A stretch of DNA of 64,000 nt from assembly GCA_015057505.1 (NCBI GenBank), contig SVEG01000004.1:62001-126000 (forward strand), given 5' to 3'. The position numbers and the translations under genes are program-made. The notes under the pieces were generated by a model, which made no database searches, was not told where the DNA came from, and worked only from the letters and a program-made list of their open reading frames with translations. Source of the DNA: Lachnospiraceae bacterium. GTDB lineage: Bacteria; Bacillota; Clostridia; Lachnospirales; Lachnospiraceae. Positions 51,976 through 60,521 of this stretch are shown here, one piece after another (positions within the stretch are counted from its first letter, which is position 1; the number at the start of each line of letters is the position of its first letter).

Positions 51976-52476
51976 TTAACTTTCAGCACAAAAGCCCTCA
52001 TCAACCATAAGATTGTCTCCGTCAGCCGCTGTGGTTGCAAGAATGTCACAACGTTCATTTTGTGCATGACCTGCATGTCCCTTTACCCATATAAATGTGA
52101 CATCATGAGGCCTCATTGCTTCAAGAAGTATCAACCATAAATCTACATTTTTGACAGGCTCGTTCTTGCCTCTTTTCCAACCTTTTTTCTGCCATGAATC
52201 AATCCATTTCTGATTAAAGGCATTCACAAGATACTGTGAATCTGAATAAAGTTCAACCTCACAAGGCTTTGTAAGAGCCTGCAACCCCTTGATTGCTGCT
52301 GTAAGTTCCATCCTGTTATTAGTTGTTCTAACATAACCTCCCGACAACTCTCGTAAATGTTCCGTACCGTCCGGTGCCGTATAGCTGAGCACAACTCCGT
52401 AACCACCCGGTCCATCCGGATTACTTCTTGCTGAACCGTCCGTATATATTTTTACCTTCATACGATTGTTTTCCAT
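51976..52476 (-). CDS. rnhA: ribonuclease HI
   Basis: A 166-residue RNase H1. The four acidic residues are Asp13 (YTDGSA), Glu57 (NRMEL), Asp79 (YSDSQ) and Asp in AQNERCDILA, and the catalytic His loop is in VKGHAGH. It cuts RNA in RNA-DNA hybrids. The start overlaps the end of the MutS-like gene by 19 bp. The C-terminal tail (DGDNLMVDEGFCAES) is slightly longer than in E. coli. Confidence 0.95.
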   Translation of the reverse strand: MENNRMKVKIYTDGSARSNPDGPGGYGVVLSYTAPDGTEHLRELSGGYVRTTNNRMELTAAIKGLQALTKPCEVELYSDSQYLVNAFNQKWIDSWQKKGWKRGKNEPVKNVDLWLILLEAMRPHDVTFIWVKGHAGHAQNERCDILATTAADGDNLMVDEGFCAES

Positions 52477-54146
52477 TTCCCTTCTTCAATAAAGTACGCG
52501 GCATTTTGGTTTGCTTCATCGATTATCGCATCCTCATATCCCATAACTTTAAGCAGCTTTATCGCATTACGTGATACCGCACGTCCTTCATATAATTTGT
52601 AATTAAACATAATGTCATCCTCAAGAACTTCTTCCTGAAAATGATAATTGGCATACATTCCTTCGAGAATATGTGTAAGTTCTATATCATGTGTTGCCGC
52701 AAAACATATTGCATTCCTTCCGGAAAGGAACTTAAGTATCTGCGAAGATGCCGCTATTCTCTCAATAGTGTTTGTTCCTCTTAAAACTTCATCAACAAAA
52801 CATAACACCGGTACATCACCGCTTATGTTGTCAATAATACGCTTCAATGACTTTATTTCAACAATATAATAACTTTCATTACCAAGTAAATTATCTTTGA
52901 GAGCCATAGAAGACATTATCTTAAAAAAACTCGCCCTGTATTCCTTTGAAGCAGCAGTGTGTATTGTCTGCGCAAGAATTGCATTTATTGCAACTGACTT
53001 AAGAAAAGTTGATTTGCCTGATGCATTTGAGCCGGTAATAAGTACGCTTTTCTTTGTAGTAATACTATTGGACACTGGATTAACAAGCACCGGATGATAA
53101 ATCTCACTTACATCAATATATCCCGGTTTTCCATCCGCAAGCTCCGGTATACAATAATAATCAAGATTTTCCCTAAATGAAGCCACAGCTATCATCGCTT
53201 CAATAAGGCCAACGTTTTTAATGATTACATTAACTTCTTCCTCTTTTTCAAGGAAAATACAAAGCATATTATTAAAACGAATTAAATCAATATGTGTCAT
53301 CATCCTGATATAATCAAGCACCAAATCAAGAATAGATCCAGTCAGATTGTCTGTAGGAAGTATTCCGACACCCTTTTCGATACCACGCAAATTATGTGCC
53401 GCCACTTCCATTTCTTTTATATATGGTTCCAATATAAAAATGTCGCACTTCCTGATTTTCTTTATATTGGAAATCATATTATTAATAATCCTAAAACATA
53501 CAAAATAATGTTCAATTATAGATTTGCGCTTATAGTAAGACATAATCGAATAAAATGTAAACGCAACAAATCCCAAAACACCAATGGTTGTATCAATAAA
53601 AAATATTCCGACCACCGCAAAAAGCATCAAAATAATACTATAATGTTTCCAATTATTCTCCCTCTGCACATCTTTAAGCCTACTTATATAATCACTTACA
53701 GAAATCCCTCTTTTACGGCCAATTTCGCCGTAAACCATCTGAAGCTTTTCCCTTGCATCTTTATTATTTGCAAAAAAAGTAATAAGCTCTTCTCTTTTTA
53801 AAAGTTCATCTTCAGAAACCTGTGGCGTCCTAAGCATATAGTACAGATACTCTTCTCCGGCAGAAGAATATGTATTATTCATCTGCATAAAGATTTCATC
53901 CATATCAAGATCGTTCCAGGTAATATCATCAACACAATTATCCTCAACTGCACTGTTTTTAATAGTGTTCCTATAATAATGTGTTATACTTTCAAACTCG
54001 GCTTCCGTGTATTCTCTTTCCGGCACCTTGCCCCATTCATGTATGATTCTCTCATGAAAATTCTTTTTTCTTTTTGTATTAGCCGTATAAAACTGGATTA
54101 TCAGAAAAGCTAAAATTATTGCACACCCTATTAAATATATCTCCAT
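52458..54146 (-). CDS. MutS-like ATPase with membrane segments
   Basis: A 562-residue protein. An N-terminal membrane helix (residues 2-21) and a hairpin of two more (about 165-205; YSIILMLFAVVGIFFIDTTIGVLGFVAFTFYSIM) precede a MutS-type lever and ATPase domain. The Walker A is ITGSNASGKSTFL, with VLCFVDEVLRGTNTIERIA as Walker B and CFAATHDIELTHIL as the switch. It lacks the MutS mismatch-binding domain with the F-x-E motif. Such membrane MutS paralogues exist in Firmicutes and have no known role. It is in an operon with rnhA. Confidence 0.87.
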   Translation of the reverse strand: MEIYLIGCAIILAFLIIQFYTANTKRKKNFHERIIHEWGKVPEREYTEAEFESITHYYRNTIKNSAVEDNCVDDITWNDLDMDEIFMQMNNTYSSAGEEYLYYMLRTPQVSEDELLKREELITFFANNKDAREKLQMVYGEIGRKRGISVSDYISRLKDVQRENNWKHYSIILMLFAVVGIFFIDTTIGVLGFVAFTFYSIMSYYKRKSIIEHYFVCFRIINNMISNIKKIRKCDIFILEPYIKEMEVAAHNLRGIEKGVGILPTDNLTGSILDLVLDYIRMMTHIDLIRFNNMLCIFLEKEEEVNVIIKNVGLIEAMIAVASFRENLDYYCIPELADGKPGYIDVSEIYHPVLVNPVSNSITTKKSVLITGSNASGKSTFLKSVAINAILAQTIHTAASKEYRASFFKIMSSMALKDNLLGNESYYIVEIKSLKRIIDNISGDVPVLCFVDEVLRGTNTIERIAASSQILKFLSGRNAICFAATHDIELTHILEGMYANYHFQEEVLEDDIMFNYKLYEGRAVSRNAIKLLKVMGYEDAIIDEANQNAAYFIEEGKWKTIV

Positions 54147-54166
54147 ATTTCCTCACCCACCGAACC

Positions 54167-54604
54167 TTAATCTAATTGCATGGATATCGAAGTCATTTCC
54201 ATGTCCGAATCAAAATATACCGTATATATTGCTTCTCCAGCCTCATAATAGCAATAATACACTACCATTGCAAATTCCTTCCCCGTATCTTTTTCCATTT
54301 CACCTGACAAAACAGGCTTACCAAACTTTTTAAACTCTCCGATTTTATTTAATTTTGATTCCCATGATTGCTTAAAATCTTCTGCCGTAACTTTTTCCTC
54401 TAAATCATCTCTCAAAAAAGCATGTACCGCATCATAATCCTTTGTATTTACAATATTAATTATTTCTTCGGCTTTCTTTATACATTCATCTTTATCAAAC
54501 CCTTTCGGAAAACCATATGTACATCCAAATAAACCAACTGCAAGCATTGCAATAACTGCAAAAATCACGACCGAAATCTTATTTTTACTCTTAAATAAAA
54601 CCAT
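54167..54604 (-). CDS. DUF3887-like lipoprotein
   Basis: A 145-residue lipoprotein with lipobox LFGC. The mature part (FDKDECIKKAEEIINIVNTKDYDAVHAFLRDDLEEKVTAEDFKQSWESKLNKIGEFKKFGKPVLSG ... FAMVVYYCYYEAGEAIYTVYFDSDMEMTSISM) fits the cystatin/NTF2-like DUF3887 pattern. ATG 54604 has GAGGAAAA. It lies 20 bp before the MutS-like gene in the same direction and may be first in that transcript. Function unknown. Confidence 0.75.
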   Translation of the reverse strand: MVLFKSKNKISVVIFAVIAMLAVGLFGCTYGFPKGFDKDECIKKAEEIINIVNTKDYDAVHAFLRDDLEEKVTAEDFKQSWESKLNKIGEFKKFGKPVLSGEMEKDTGKEFAMVVYYCYYEAGEAIYTVYFDSDMEMTSISMQLD

Positions 54605-54859
54605 TTTATTTTCCTCTTTCAAAAATATAATCATTTTTTTATAACATAATTATTACACATGTTGTCACTAAATACAATATACCAAATCTGTCATTGAACT
54701 GCCCAAAATCGCTCAGAGTATAACTTAAAATTATAAAAACACTTTATCCCCTCCAAAAATCACGTATTTTTCACATTTTTTACAAAAATTGTACAAATTT
54801 ATATGTGAGAATGGTAACATAAAGATTAAAAAAAATCAATTTTTCTGTAGGAGGCATAT

Positions 54860-56872
54860 ATGAAATTATGCAAAAAATTTATTATCACTATTTTGGTTAT
54901 TACTTTACCCGTGTTATCGGCCTGTAATTCCGGACATGAGAAAGAATCCTCAACAAAAACCACTGACAACTTAAATTCAAAAAACGATATGTCGGCAGGA
55001 TTCCTCCCTGGCTATTCAAATTCCGGTGGTAACAACTCATCAAATGAAGAGACTCACACGACAGCTTCTCCCGCAATCACTATAATCCCCGAACTTCGTG
55101 ACGAGGAAGATGCTGTAGTTATCAAAACATCCGACTTAGATTATACCGGAAAGCTTATACTTAACGGCTCTTCCGCTTCGTCAAGCGGTAAGAACATTAC
55201 AATAAGCGGAACAACCGCAACCATCACAGCCGGTGGAACCTACCATATAACCGGGAAGCTTACAGAAGGTCAGCTTATTATTGATGCTTCCGATAATAAA
55301 AAAGTTACTCTCGTATTTGACAATATTGAAATGAATAATTCTTCAGCACCATGTATACATGTTTTAAACACTAAGAAATTAGTTGTAATTCTTGAAGACA
55401 ATTCATTAAATACGCTAAACTGTACAGCCGTTCTTGATGGCGAAACTACCGAGACCGATGCAGCATTTTACAGCAAAGAAGACCTTGTTTTAAAAGGTAG
55501 CGGCAAGCTTACCATTACTTCCGCATCCAACGGTATTACTTCCAATGATTCACTTGAAATATACGACGGAACTTATGAGATAAATGCCGGCAATAACGGA
55601 CTCAAGGGCAAGGATAATGTTTATATCGAGAACTGTGATATAACAATCACTGCTGAAAATGACGGTATAAAATCAACTAATTCAGAGGATTCAGCCTTGG
55701 GATATGTTGCAATCACAAGCGGTAATATTAATATTACTGCTTCAGGTGACGGCATTCAGGCAGAAACAAGTGCTTTTGTATCAGGTGGCACAATTTCAAT
55801 TGTATCCGGTGGCGGAAGTGCCAATGCAGCCAAAGCTTCACAGGGGCAGCAGTTTAATCCGTTCTGGGGACAGATGGGTGGCAACACACAAACAACTGAC
55901 GAAACAAGCTGTAAAGGTATAAAAGCAGGCGTTGACATTACAATAGATGCAGGAACAATTAATATCGATTCTGCCGACGATACGCTTCACTCCAATACCA
56001 ATATGACAATTAACGGTGGTAAATTTACCCTTTCAAGCGGGGATGACGGAATGCATTCCGACACTCTGCTTACAATTAATGGGGGCACAATAAATGTAGC
56101 CAAATCATACGAAGGTATCGAAAGTGCTGACATGATTTTTAATGACGGATATATTACCATTACGGCAAATGACGACGGAATCAATGCAGCAGGCGGCAAT
56201 GATGATTCACAGGCAGGCGGCATGTGGGGCGGCGACCGTTTTAATCCTATGGGTGAAGCCGGCAACCAAAGTGTTACAATTAACGGTGGTTACATCTACA
56301 TGAATACTTCCGGCGACGGGCTGGATTCCAATGGCAATATTTATATGAACGGCGGCACTGTAATGGTTAACGGTCCAACCAACAGCGGAAACGGCTCTCT
56401 TGATTTTGGCGGTACATTTGCATATAACGGCGGTTCTCTTATTGTATCCGGAAGCTCAGGAATGCTTCAAACTCCTACTACAAATTCATCTTCAGCCAAA
56501 TCTGTATGCATTGTATTTACCTCAACAATTACTGCTGATTCAGTAATAAAAATTGAAGACGAAAATGGCAAAGAAATACTTGCTTACTCCTCTCCAAAAG
56601 CTTATAATGCTCTTATAGTGGGTTCTTCATTATTTGAAGAAGGCAAGACCTACAAAATATACACAAACGGAACTTATACCGAAGGTACTGTTGTAAACGG
56701 CGTATATTCAGGCGGAAGCTATAGCGGCACCGAATATGCAACCATCACTATCTCCGGAAGTGTAACCACTCACGGTTCAGGCGGTGGAATGAACCCCGGC
56801 GGTAATTTCGGCGGTGGCGGAATGCGTCCCGGTGGCAACATGGGCGGCGGTATGAGACCCGGAGGAAGATAA
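54860..56872 (+). CDS. carbohydrate-binding-domain (DUF4353-like) beta-repeat lipoprotein
   Basis: A 670-residue lipoprotein (lipobox LSAC). After a low-complexity Ser/Asn linker comes a beta-helix-like repeat region: turns of the type GGTxxIxxxxDGIxA and GDGIQAETS, DDGMHSDT, DDGINAAGGN and GDGLDSNGN recur about every 22-30 residues. The family is called carbohydrate-binding-domain-containing. The C-terminus is very Gly/Met/Pro/Arg rich (GGGMRPGG repeats). Next to it stand the VTC and DUF4956 genes, overlapping or 1 bp apart, so the three form one operon. No CotH kinase gene is present. Confidence 0.88.
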   Translation: MKLCKKFIITILVITLPVLSACNSGHEKESSTKTTDNLNSKNDMSAGFLPGYSNSGGNNSSNEETHTTASPAITIIPELRDEEDAVVIKTSDLDYTGKLILNGSSASSSGKNITISGTTATITAGGTYHITGKLTEGQLIIDASDNKKVTLVFDNIEMNNSSAPCIHVLNTKKLVVILEDNSLNTLNCTAVLDGETTETDAAFYSKEDLVLKGSGKLTITSASNGITSNDSLEIYDGTYEINAGNNGLKGKDNVYIENCDITITAENDGIKSTNSEDSALGYVAITSGNINITASGDGIQAETSAFVSGGTISIVSGGGSANAAKASQGQQFNPFWGQMGGNTQTTDETSCKGIKAGVDITIDAGTINIDSADDTLHSNTNMTINGGKFTLSSGDDGMHSDTLLTINGGTINVAKSYEGIESADMIFNDGYITITANDDGINAAGGNDDSQAGGMWGGDRFNPMGEAGNQSVTINGGYIYMNTSGDGLDSNGNIYMNGGTVMVNGPTNSGNGSLDFGGTFAYNGGSLIVSGSSGMLQTPTTNSSSAKSVCIVFTSTITADSVIKIEDENGKEILAYSSPKAYNALIVGSSLFEEGKTYKIYTNGTYTEGTVVNGVYSGGSYSGTEYATITISGSVTTHGSGGGMNPGGNFGGGGMRPGGNMGGGMRPGGR

Positions 56873-56873
56873 A

Positions 56874-57593
56874 ATGGCAAAAGACCAGGCAGTTTTTAAA
56901 CGATATGAGAAAAAATATCTCATGACTGAAGAACAATATCAAAAACTTACTGCCGTAATTGACGAACACATGAAAGTTGATCAATACGGCAAGCACACCA
57001 TTTGTAACATTTATTTTGACACATCTGATTTCTATCTTATACGCAGGTCAATCGACAAACCTGCGTATAAAGAAAAGCTCCGGCTAAGAAGTTACGGCAT
57101 ACCCACGGAGAATTCAAAGGTATTTGTTGAACTCAAGAAAAAATTTAAGGGTGTTGTATATAAACGCCGAATAAAAATGCCCCTTAACGAGGCTTACAGA
57201 TATCTGACGAAGGGAATTACAACCGACACCTCTCAAATAAAAAAAGAAATTGATTATTTTATGAGTTACTATCATCCTGTACCCAAGATGTACATAGCAT
57301 ATGACAGGATTGCATATTTTTGTGAAACAGACCCGAATTTCAGAATTACCTTTGACAGTGATATTCGTTATCGTGAGGACGACCTTTATCTCGAGCATGG
57401 TGACCACGGAGAATATCTTCTTGACAAAGGCTATCGCCTGATGGAACTTAAAATTGTCGGGGCAATCCCGCTTTGGCTTGCTCACGCCTTAACAGAACTC
57501 AAAATTTATCCTACTTCTTTTTCAAAGTACGGAAACATTTACAAAACACTACTTACCCACGGAGGAACCAATTATGTTAGAAAGTATTCTTAG
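56874..57593 (+). CDS. VTC-domain (polyphosphate polymerase-like) protein
   Basis: A 239-residue VTC domain. Start FKRYEKKYLMTEEQYQKLTAVID, then CNIYFDTSDFYLIRRSIDKPAYKEKLRLRSYG, VFVELKKKFKGVVYKRRI, and YDRIAYFCETDPNFRITFDSDIRYR ... LMELKIVGAIPLWLAHAL. Basic residues lining the tunnel (KEKLRLRSYG, KKKFKG, KRRIKM) and acidic metal residues are kept. In yeast Vtc4 this fold makes polyphosphate, but the bacterial members are uncharacterised. Start is one base after the lipoprotein stop; the end overlaps the DUF4956 start by 20 bp. Confidence 0.92.
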   Translation: MAKDQAVFKRYEKKYLMTEEQYQKLTAVIDEHMKVDQYGKHTICNIYFDTSDFYLIRRSIDKPAYKEKLRLRSYGIPTENSKVFVELKKKFKGVVYKRRIKMPLNEAYRYLTKGITTDTSQIKKEIDYFMSYYHPVPKMYIAYDRIAYFCETDPNFRITFDSDIRYREDDLYLEHGDHGEYLLDKGYRLMELKIVGAIPLWLAHALTELKIYPTSFSKYGNIYKTLLTHGGTNYVRKYS

Positions 57594-58248
57594 TTCATCA
57601 GAACCCCTTACACTCGTCAACATACTGCTTTGTGCAGGAGCAGCACTTATCTTAGGACTTATTATTGCATGCGTTTATATGGTAAGCAAAAATTACTCTA
57701 AGAATTTTGTAATCACTTTAACTCTTCTGCCTTTGCTTGTAGGCATCGTTATTATGATGGTCAACGGTGAACTCGGCACCAGTGTTGCAATCGTAGGTGC
57801 ATTCAGTCTTGTACGTTTCCGTTCAATTCCCGGAACTGCAAGGGAAATTGCATTTATTTTCTTTGCCATGGGTATCGGCCTTGCAACAGGTATGGGATTT
57901 TTGCTTTTTGCGGCAATCATGACTGTAATTATAAGCGCTGCATATCTCCTGCTTGACAAGCTTAACTTTGGCGTTAGTAAGCGAATCTGCAAGCAGCTTC
58001 GTATTACAATCGCTGAAGACCTTAACTACACAGAAGTTTTTGATGATATTTTTGAAAAGTATACATCCTACAACGAACTTGAGAAAATCCGCACAACCAA
58101 CATGGGAAGTATGTTCGACTTGTATTACATAATAGAATTAAAAGATGCTTCTGCTGAGAAAGAAATGATTGACGAAATCCGTTGCCGCAACGGTAACCTT
58201 ACAATCATCTGTGGAAAAGTCGAAAAAACGCCGGATTTGTATCTTTAA
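57574..58248 (+). CDS. DUF4956 membrane protein
   Basis: A 224-residue protein with about four membrane helices (residues 15-130) and a cytoplasmic C-terminal domain (residues about 140-224). The diagnostic text VNGELGTSVAIVGAFSLVRFRSIPGTAREIAFIFFAMGIGLATGMG joins helices 2 and 3. The family is nearly always coupled with VTC-domain genes. Possibly it forms a channel or transporter for the VTC product; that is inference. Translation is coupled by the 20-bp overlap. Confidence 0.92.
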   Translation: MLESILSSSEPLTLVNILLCAGAALILGLIIACVYMVSKNYSKNFVITLTLLPLLVGIVIMMVNGELGTSVAIVGAFSLVRFRSIPGTAREIAFIFFAMGIGLATGMGFLLFAAIMTVIISAAYLLLDKLNFGVSKRICKQLRITIAEDLNYTEVFDDIFEKYTSYNELEKIRTTNMGSMFDLYYIIELKDASAEKEMIDEIRCRNGNLTIICGKVEKTPDLYL

Positions 58249-58269
58249 TAACAACTAATCGACAATTCA

Positions 58270-58298
58270 TTGACTTTAGGAAATTTTCCCTATAAAAT
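58270..58298 (+). promoter_or_regulatory. promoter of the small coiled-coil gene
   Basis: TTGACT (58270-58275), 17 bp, TAAAAT (58293-58298). Confidence 0.7.
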
Positions 58299-58336
58299 AT
58301 TTCTGTTAATATATTTGATTGAGGGGAATATCAATT

Positions 58337-58534
58337 ATGGACGCTACAATTGCAACAGACATATCTGTTGCCACCACATTTACGGACGACACATTTCTTA
58401 TTGATGAGCTTAAGTCAAGAATTGCTTATCTCGAAAGTGAGAACAAGAAGCTTTCCGACACAGTTGACTGGATGCATGCACTTATCTGGGATTTGTATAA
58501 AAAGATGCGTGCTTCAAGTCATAGCCAGGCATAA
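58337..58534 (+). CDS. 65-residue coiled-coil protein of unknown function
   Basis: A small acidic protein starting MDATIATDISVATTFTDDTF. Its C-terminal half (LIDELKSRIAYLESENKKLSDTVDWMHALIWDLYKKM) is a leucine-zipper-like coiled coil with heptads at Leu/Ile positions. GAGGGG at 58321-58326 is a ribosome binding site for the ATG at 58337. It has its own promoter and terminator, so it is expressed as a single gene. No family recognised. Confidence 0.75.
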   Translation: MDATIATDISVATTFTDDTFLIDELKSRIAYLESENKKLSDTVDWMHALIWDLYKKMRASSHSQA

Positions 58535-58540
58535 GAATAG

Positions 58541-58583
58541 AAAATAGCAAGAAGAATGTTCACATTCCTCTTGCTATTTTTTA
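58541..58583 (+). terminator. terminator of the small coiled-coil gene
   Basis: A long stem of 18 bp with one mismatch (58542-58559 with 58562-58579), then TTTTATT. Confidence 0.9.
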
Positions 58584-58613
58584 TTCATATATTTGGTGGA
58601 TACGCACGAATAA

Positions 58614-58630
58614 GAAAATCGTAGATTTTC
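58614..58630 (-). terminator. hairpin after the ABC exporter genes
   Basis: GAAAATC-GTA-GATTTTC lies about 20 bp beyond the last ABC gene on the minus strand, with TTATT after it. A nearby GAGTC/GACTC palindrome (58631-58642) and TACGCA/TGCGTA arms (58601-58606 with 58653-58658) could enlarge the structure. Confidence 0.6.
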
Positions 58631-58649
58631 GAGTCTTGACTCTGAATGG

Positions 58650-60521
58650 CTATGCGTAGTACTTCGCCTGCGCGAACCAAAGCTCATGGTATTTACCATT
58701 TTCTTTTGCCACAAGTTCCTCATGAGTTCCCTTCTGCACAACTCTTCCGTTATCAAATACGGCGATTGTATCGCAGAACCTGCACGAAGATAATCTGTGA
58801 CTAATATAAACTGCAGTCTTATCTCCCGCTATTTCATCAAACTTACTGTACACTTCGGCTTCCGCAACCGGGTCAAGTGCCGCAGTCGGCTCATCAAGTA
58901 CGATAAACGGCGCATCCTTGTAAAGTGTTCTTGCAAGTGCAATTTTCTGGGCTTCGCCACCGGAGATATCGACACCATCTTTGTTATATCCCTTATAAAG
59001 ATATGTCTCGGTGCCGTTCTCCATCTCAGCAAGTCTGTCACCAAAACCTGCTTTTATAAGACATTCCTTTGCTATCTCCTTATCATAATCAACCTTTGCG
59101 CCCACGTTTTCACCGAGTTTAAATGCAAACAGCTTATAATCCTGAAATACAACTGAGAAAATCGACATATAATCAAGATAATTATATTTTCGAATATCAA
59201 TTCCGTTAAGCAGAATTTCTCCTTCTGTAGGGTCATATAATCTGCAAAGAAGCTTAATAAATGTAGTTTTACCGCTACCGTTAGGTCCTACCACCGCAAG
59301 ACGTTCTCCAATTTTAAACTTCATGGATACATCTTTAAGTGCATAGCTTTCACTTCTCGGATATTTAAAGGACACGTCACGAAATTCTATTTCATAATCC
59401 CTGTCACAACGTTTTTCTACGGTAAGGCTTCCCTGATACATGGTATTCGGAATATCAAGAAATTCAAATACCTGTTTAAGAAACGAAGCGTTATTTCTCG
59501 CATCTCCGATTCGCCACACAATTGAAGTTACACCTTGCGCTACCTTTGTTATTGAAGATACATACTGCGTCACCATTCCAATATCAAAGGCGCCTGCCCA
59601 TGCCTTCAGACAAACAAAAACATAAACAAAACCTGTAAATATAACCGATACTGCCGAAGCTGCCGCATTATATAAGCCGATAGGTCCTTTTGCAAGCTTT
59701 GCCATAAAGCCTGCTGAAAGAAACATTCCCGATCTCATATCGATATATTTATTACATATCAAATCCTGCTCATACATTCTTATATCTGCCGCCAACTCTT
59801 TTTTGTGTCCAAGAAACCCGAAAAAGCCAAATAATCTGTTGGCTAAATTATGCGAATCAGAATTATATGCATAGTAACTTCCTGCCTTGTTAGTAAGTAT
59901 CGGTGATATATTAATGATTATAATCATAACAACAGCCACTAACAAAATAAAGATAGGATTATTAAGAATGGTATATTTACCTGCACTTTCCGGAACCTTC
60001 GTTGTAAATAAGCTTACCGTAAGAACTATACCACCTAAAATTGTAAAAAATGCATCTATTATACCGTCAAGACTTCCTATGATCCTGTAAAGTCCCCAAC
60101 CGCCACTGTTACTATTTTGTCGAATTATAGATAAAAGATCGTGCATCTTTGTATCATCAATATCAATATAATCCATATCAAGAAGCTTCTCATTAAGAAT
60201 CATCTCGATCTTATAATACATTCCGGCACACTCAGTATTTCTCCACCTCTGAATAATCCATCTGACAAGTGATATAATTGCCGCAGATATAAGCGTTGCA
60301 AGCACCAGTTCCTTAATTCTTGTAATATCTCTTGCTCCTGCAAGTTCTCCGATAATACGTGCCGAAAAGTAGATTCCCACATACGGAGTAAGTGCTATTA
60401 CAATTGCGAGAATCACTCTTGAAATAATCATTTTGGGGTATCTTTTATAAATCAACAAAAAGGCCCGAATATTCAGCTTGTATGCCTCTTTCCATGAAAG
60501 AAGCTTCTTTTCATTATTCAT
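58650..60521 (-). CDS. ABC exporter half-transporter, second subunit
   Basis: A 623-residue type-1 ABC exporter: six helices in residues about 30-320, then the ATPase domain. Walker A is GPNGSGKTT; the signature is DISGGEAQKIALAR, with FIVLDEPTAALDP as Walker B. ATG 60521 overlaps the stop of the upstream ABC gene (ATGAATAA), so the two are translated together and probably form a heterodimer. Substrate unknown; no protease domain for peptide maturation is present. Confidence 0.93.
   Translation of the reverse strand: MNNEKKLLSWKEAYKLNIRAFLLIYKRYPKMIISRVILAIVIALTPYVGIYFSARIIGELAGARDITRIKELVLATLISAAIISLVRWIIQRWRNTECAGMYYKIEMILNEKLLDMDYIDIDDTKMHDLLSIIRQNSNSGGWGLYRIIGSLDGIIDAFFTILGGIVLTVSLFTTKVPESAGKYTILNNPIFILLVAVVMIIIINISPILTNKAGSYYAYNSDSHNLANRLFGFFGFLGHKKELAADIRMYEQDLICNKYIDMRSGMFLSAGFMAKLAKGPIGLYNAAASAVSVIFTGFVYVFVCLKAWAGAFDIGMVTQYVSSITKVAQGVTSIVWRIGDARNNASFLKQVFEFLDIPNTMYQGSLTVEKRCDRDYEIEFRDVSFKYPRSESYALKDVSMKFKIGERLAVVGPNGSGKTTFIKLLCRLYDPTEGEILLNGIDIRKYNYLDYMSIFSVVFQDYKLFAFKLGENVGAKVDYDKEIAKECLIKAGFGDRLAEMENGTETYLYKGYNKDGVDISGGEAQKIALARTLYKDAPFIVLDEPTAALDPVAEAEVYSKFDEIAGDKTAVYISHRLSSCRFCDTIAVFDNGRVVQKGTHEELVAKENGKYHELWFAQAKYYA

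Noticed and set aside
54605-54859. Riboswitch or small RNA in the divergent gap before the beta-repeat lipoprotein
   Set aside because: Only AT-rich DNA without stable stems or a convincing promoter could be seen.
58584-58649. Signal peptide gene for the LytTR system downstream of the ABC exporter
   Set aside because: No frame with start, ribosome binding site and Gly-Gly or prenyl-type peptide; the stretch is hairpins.
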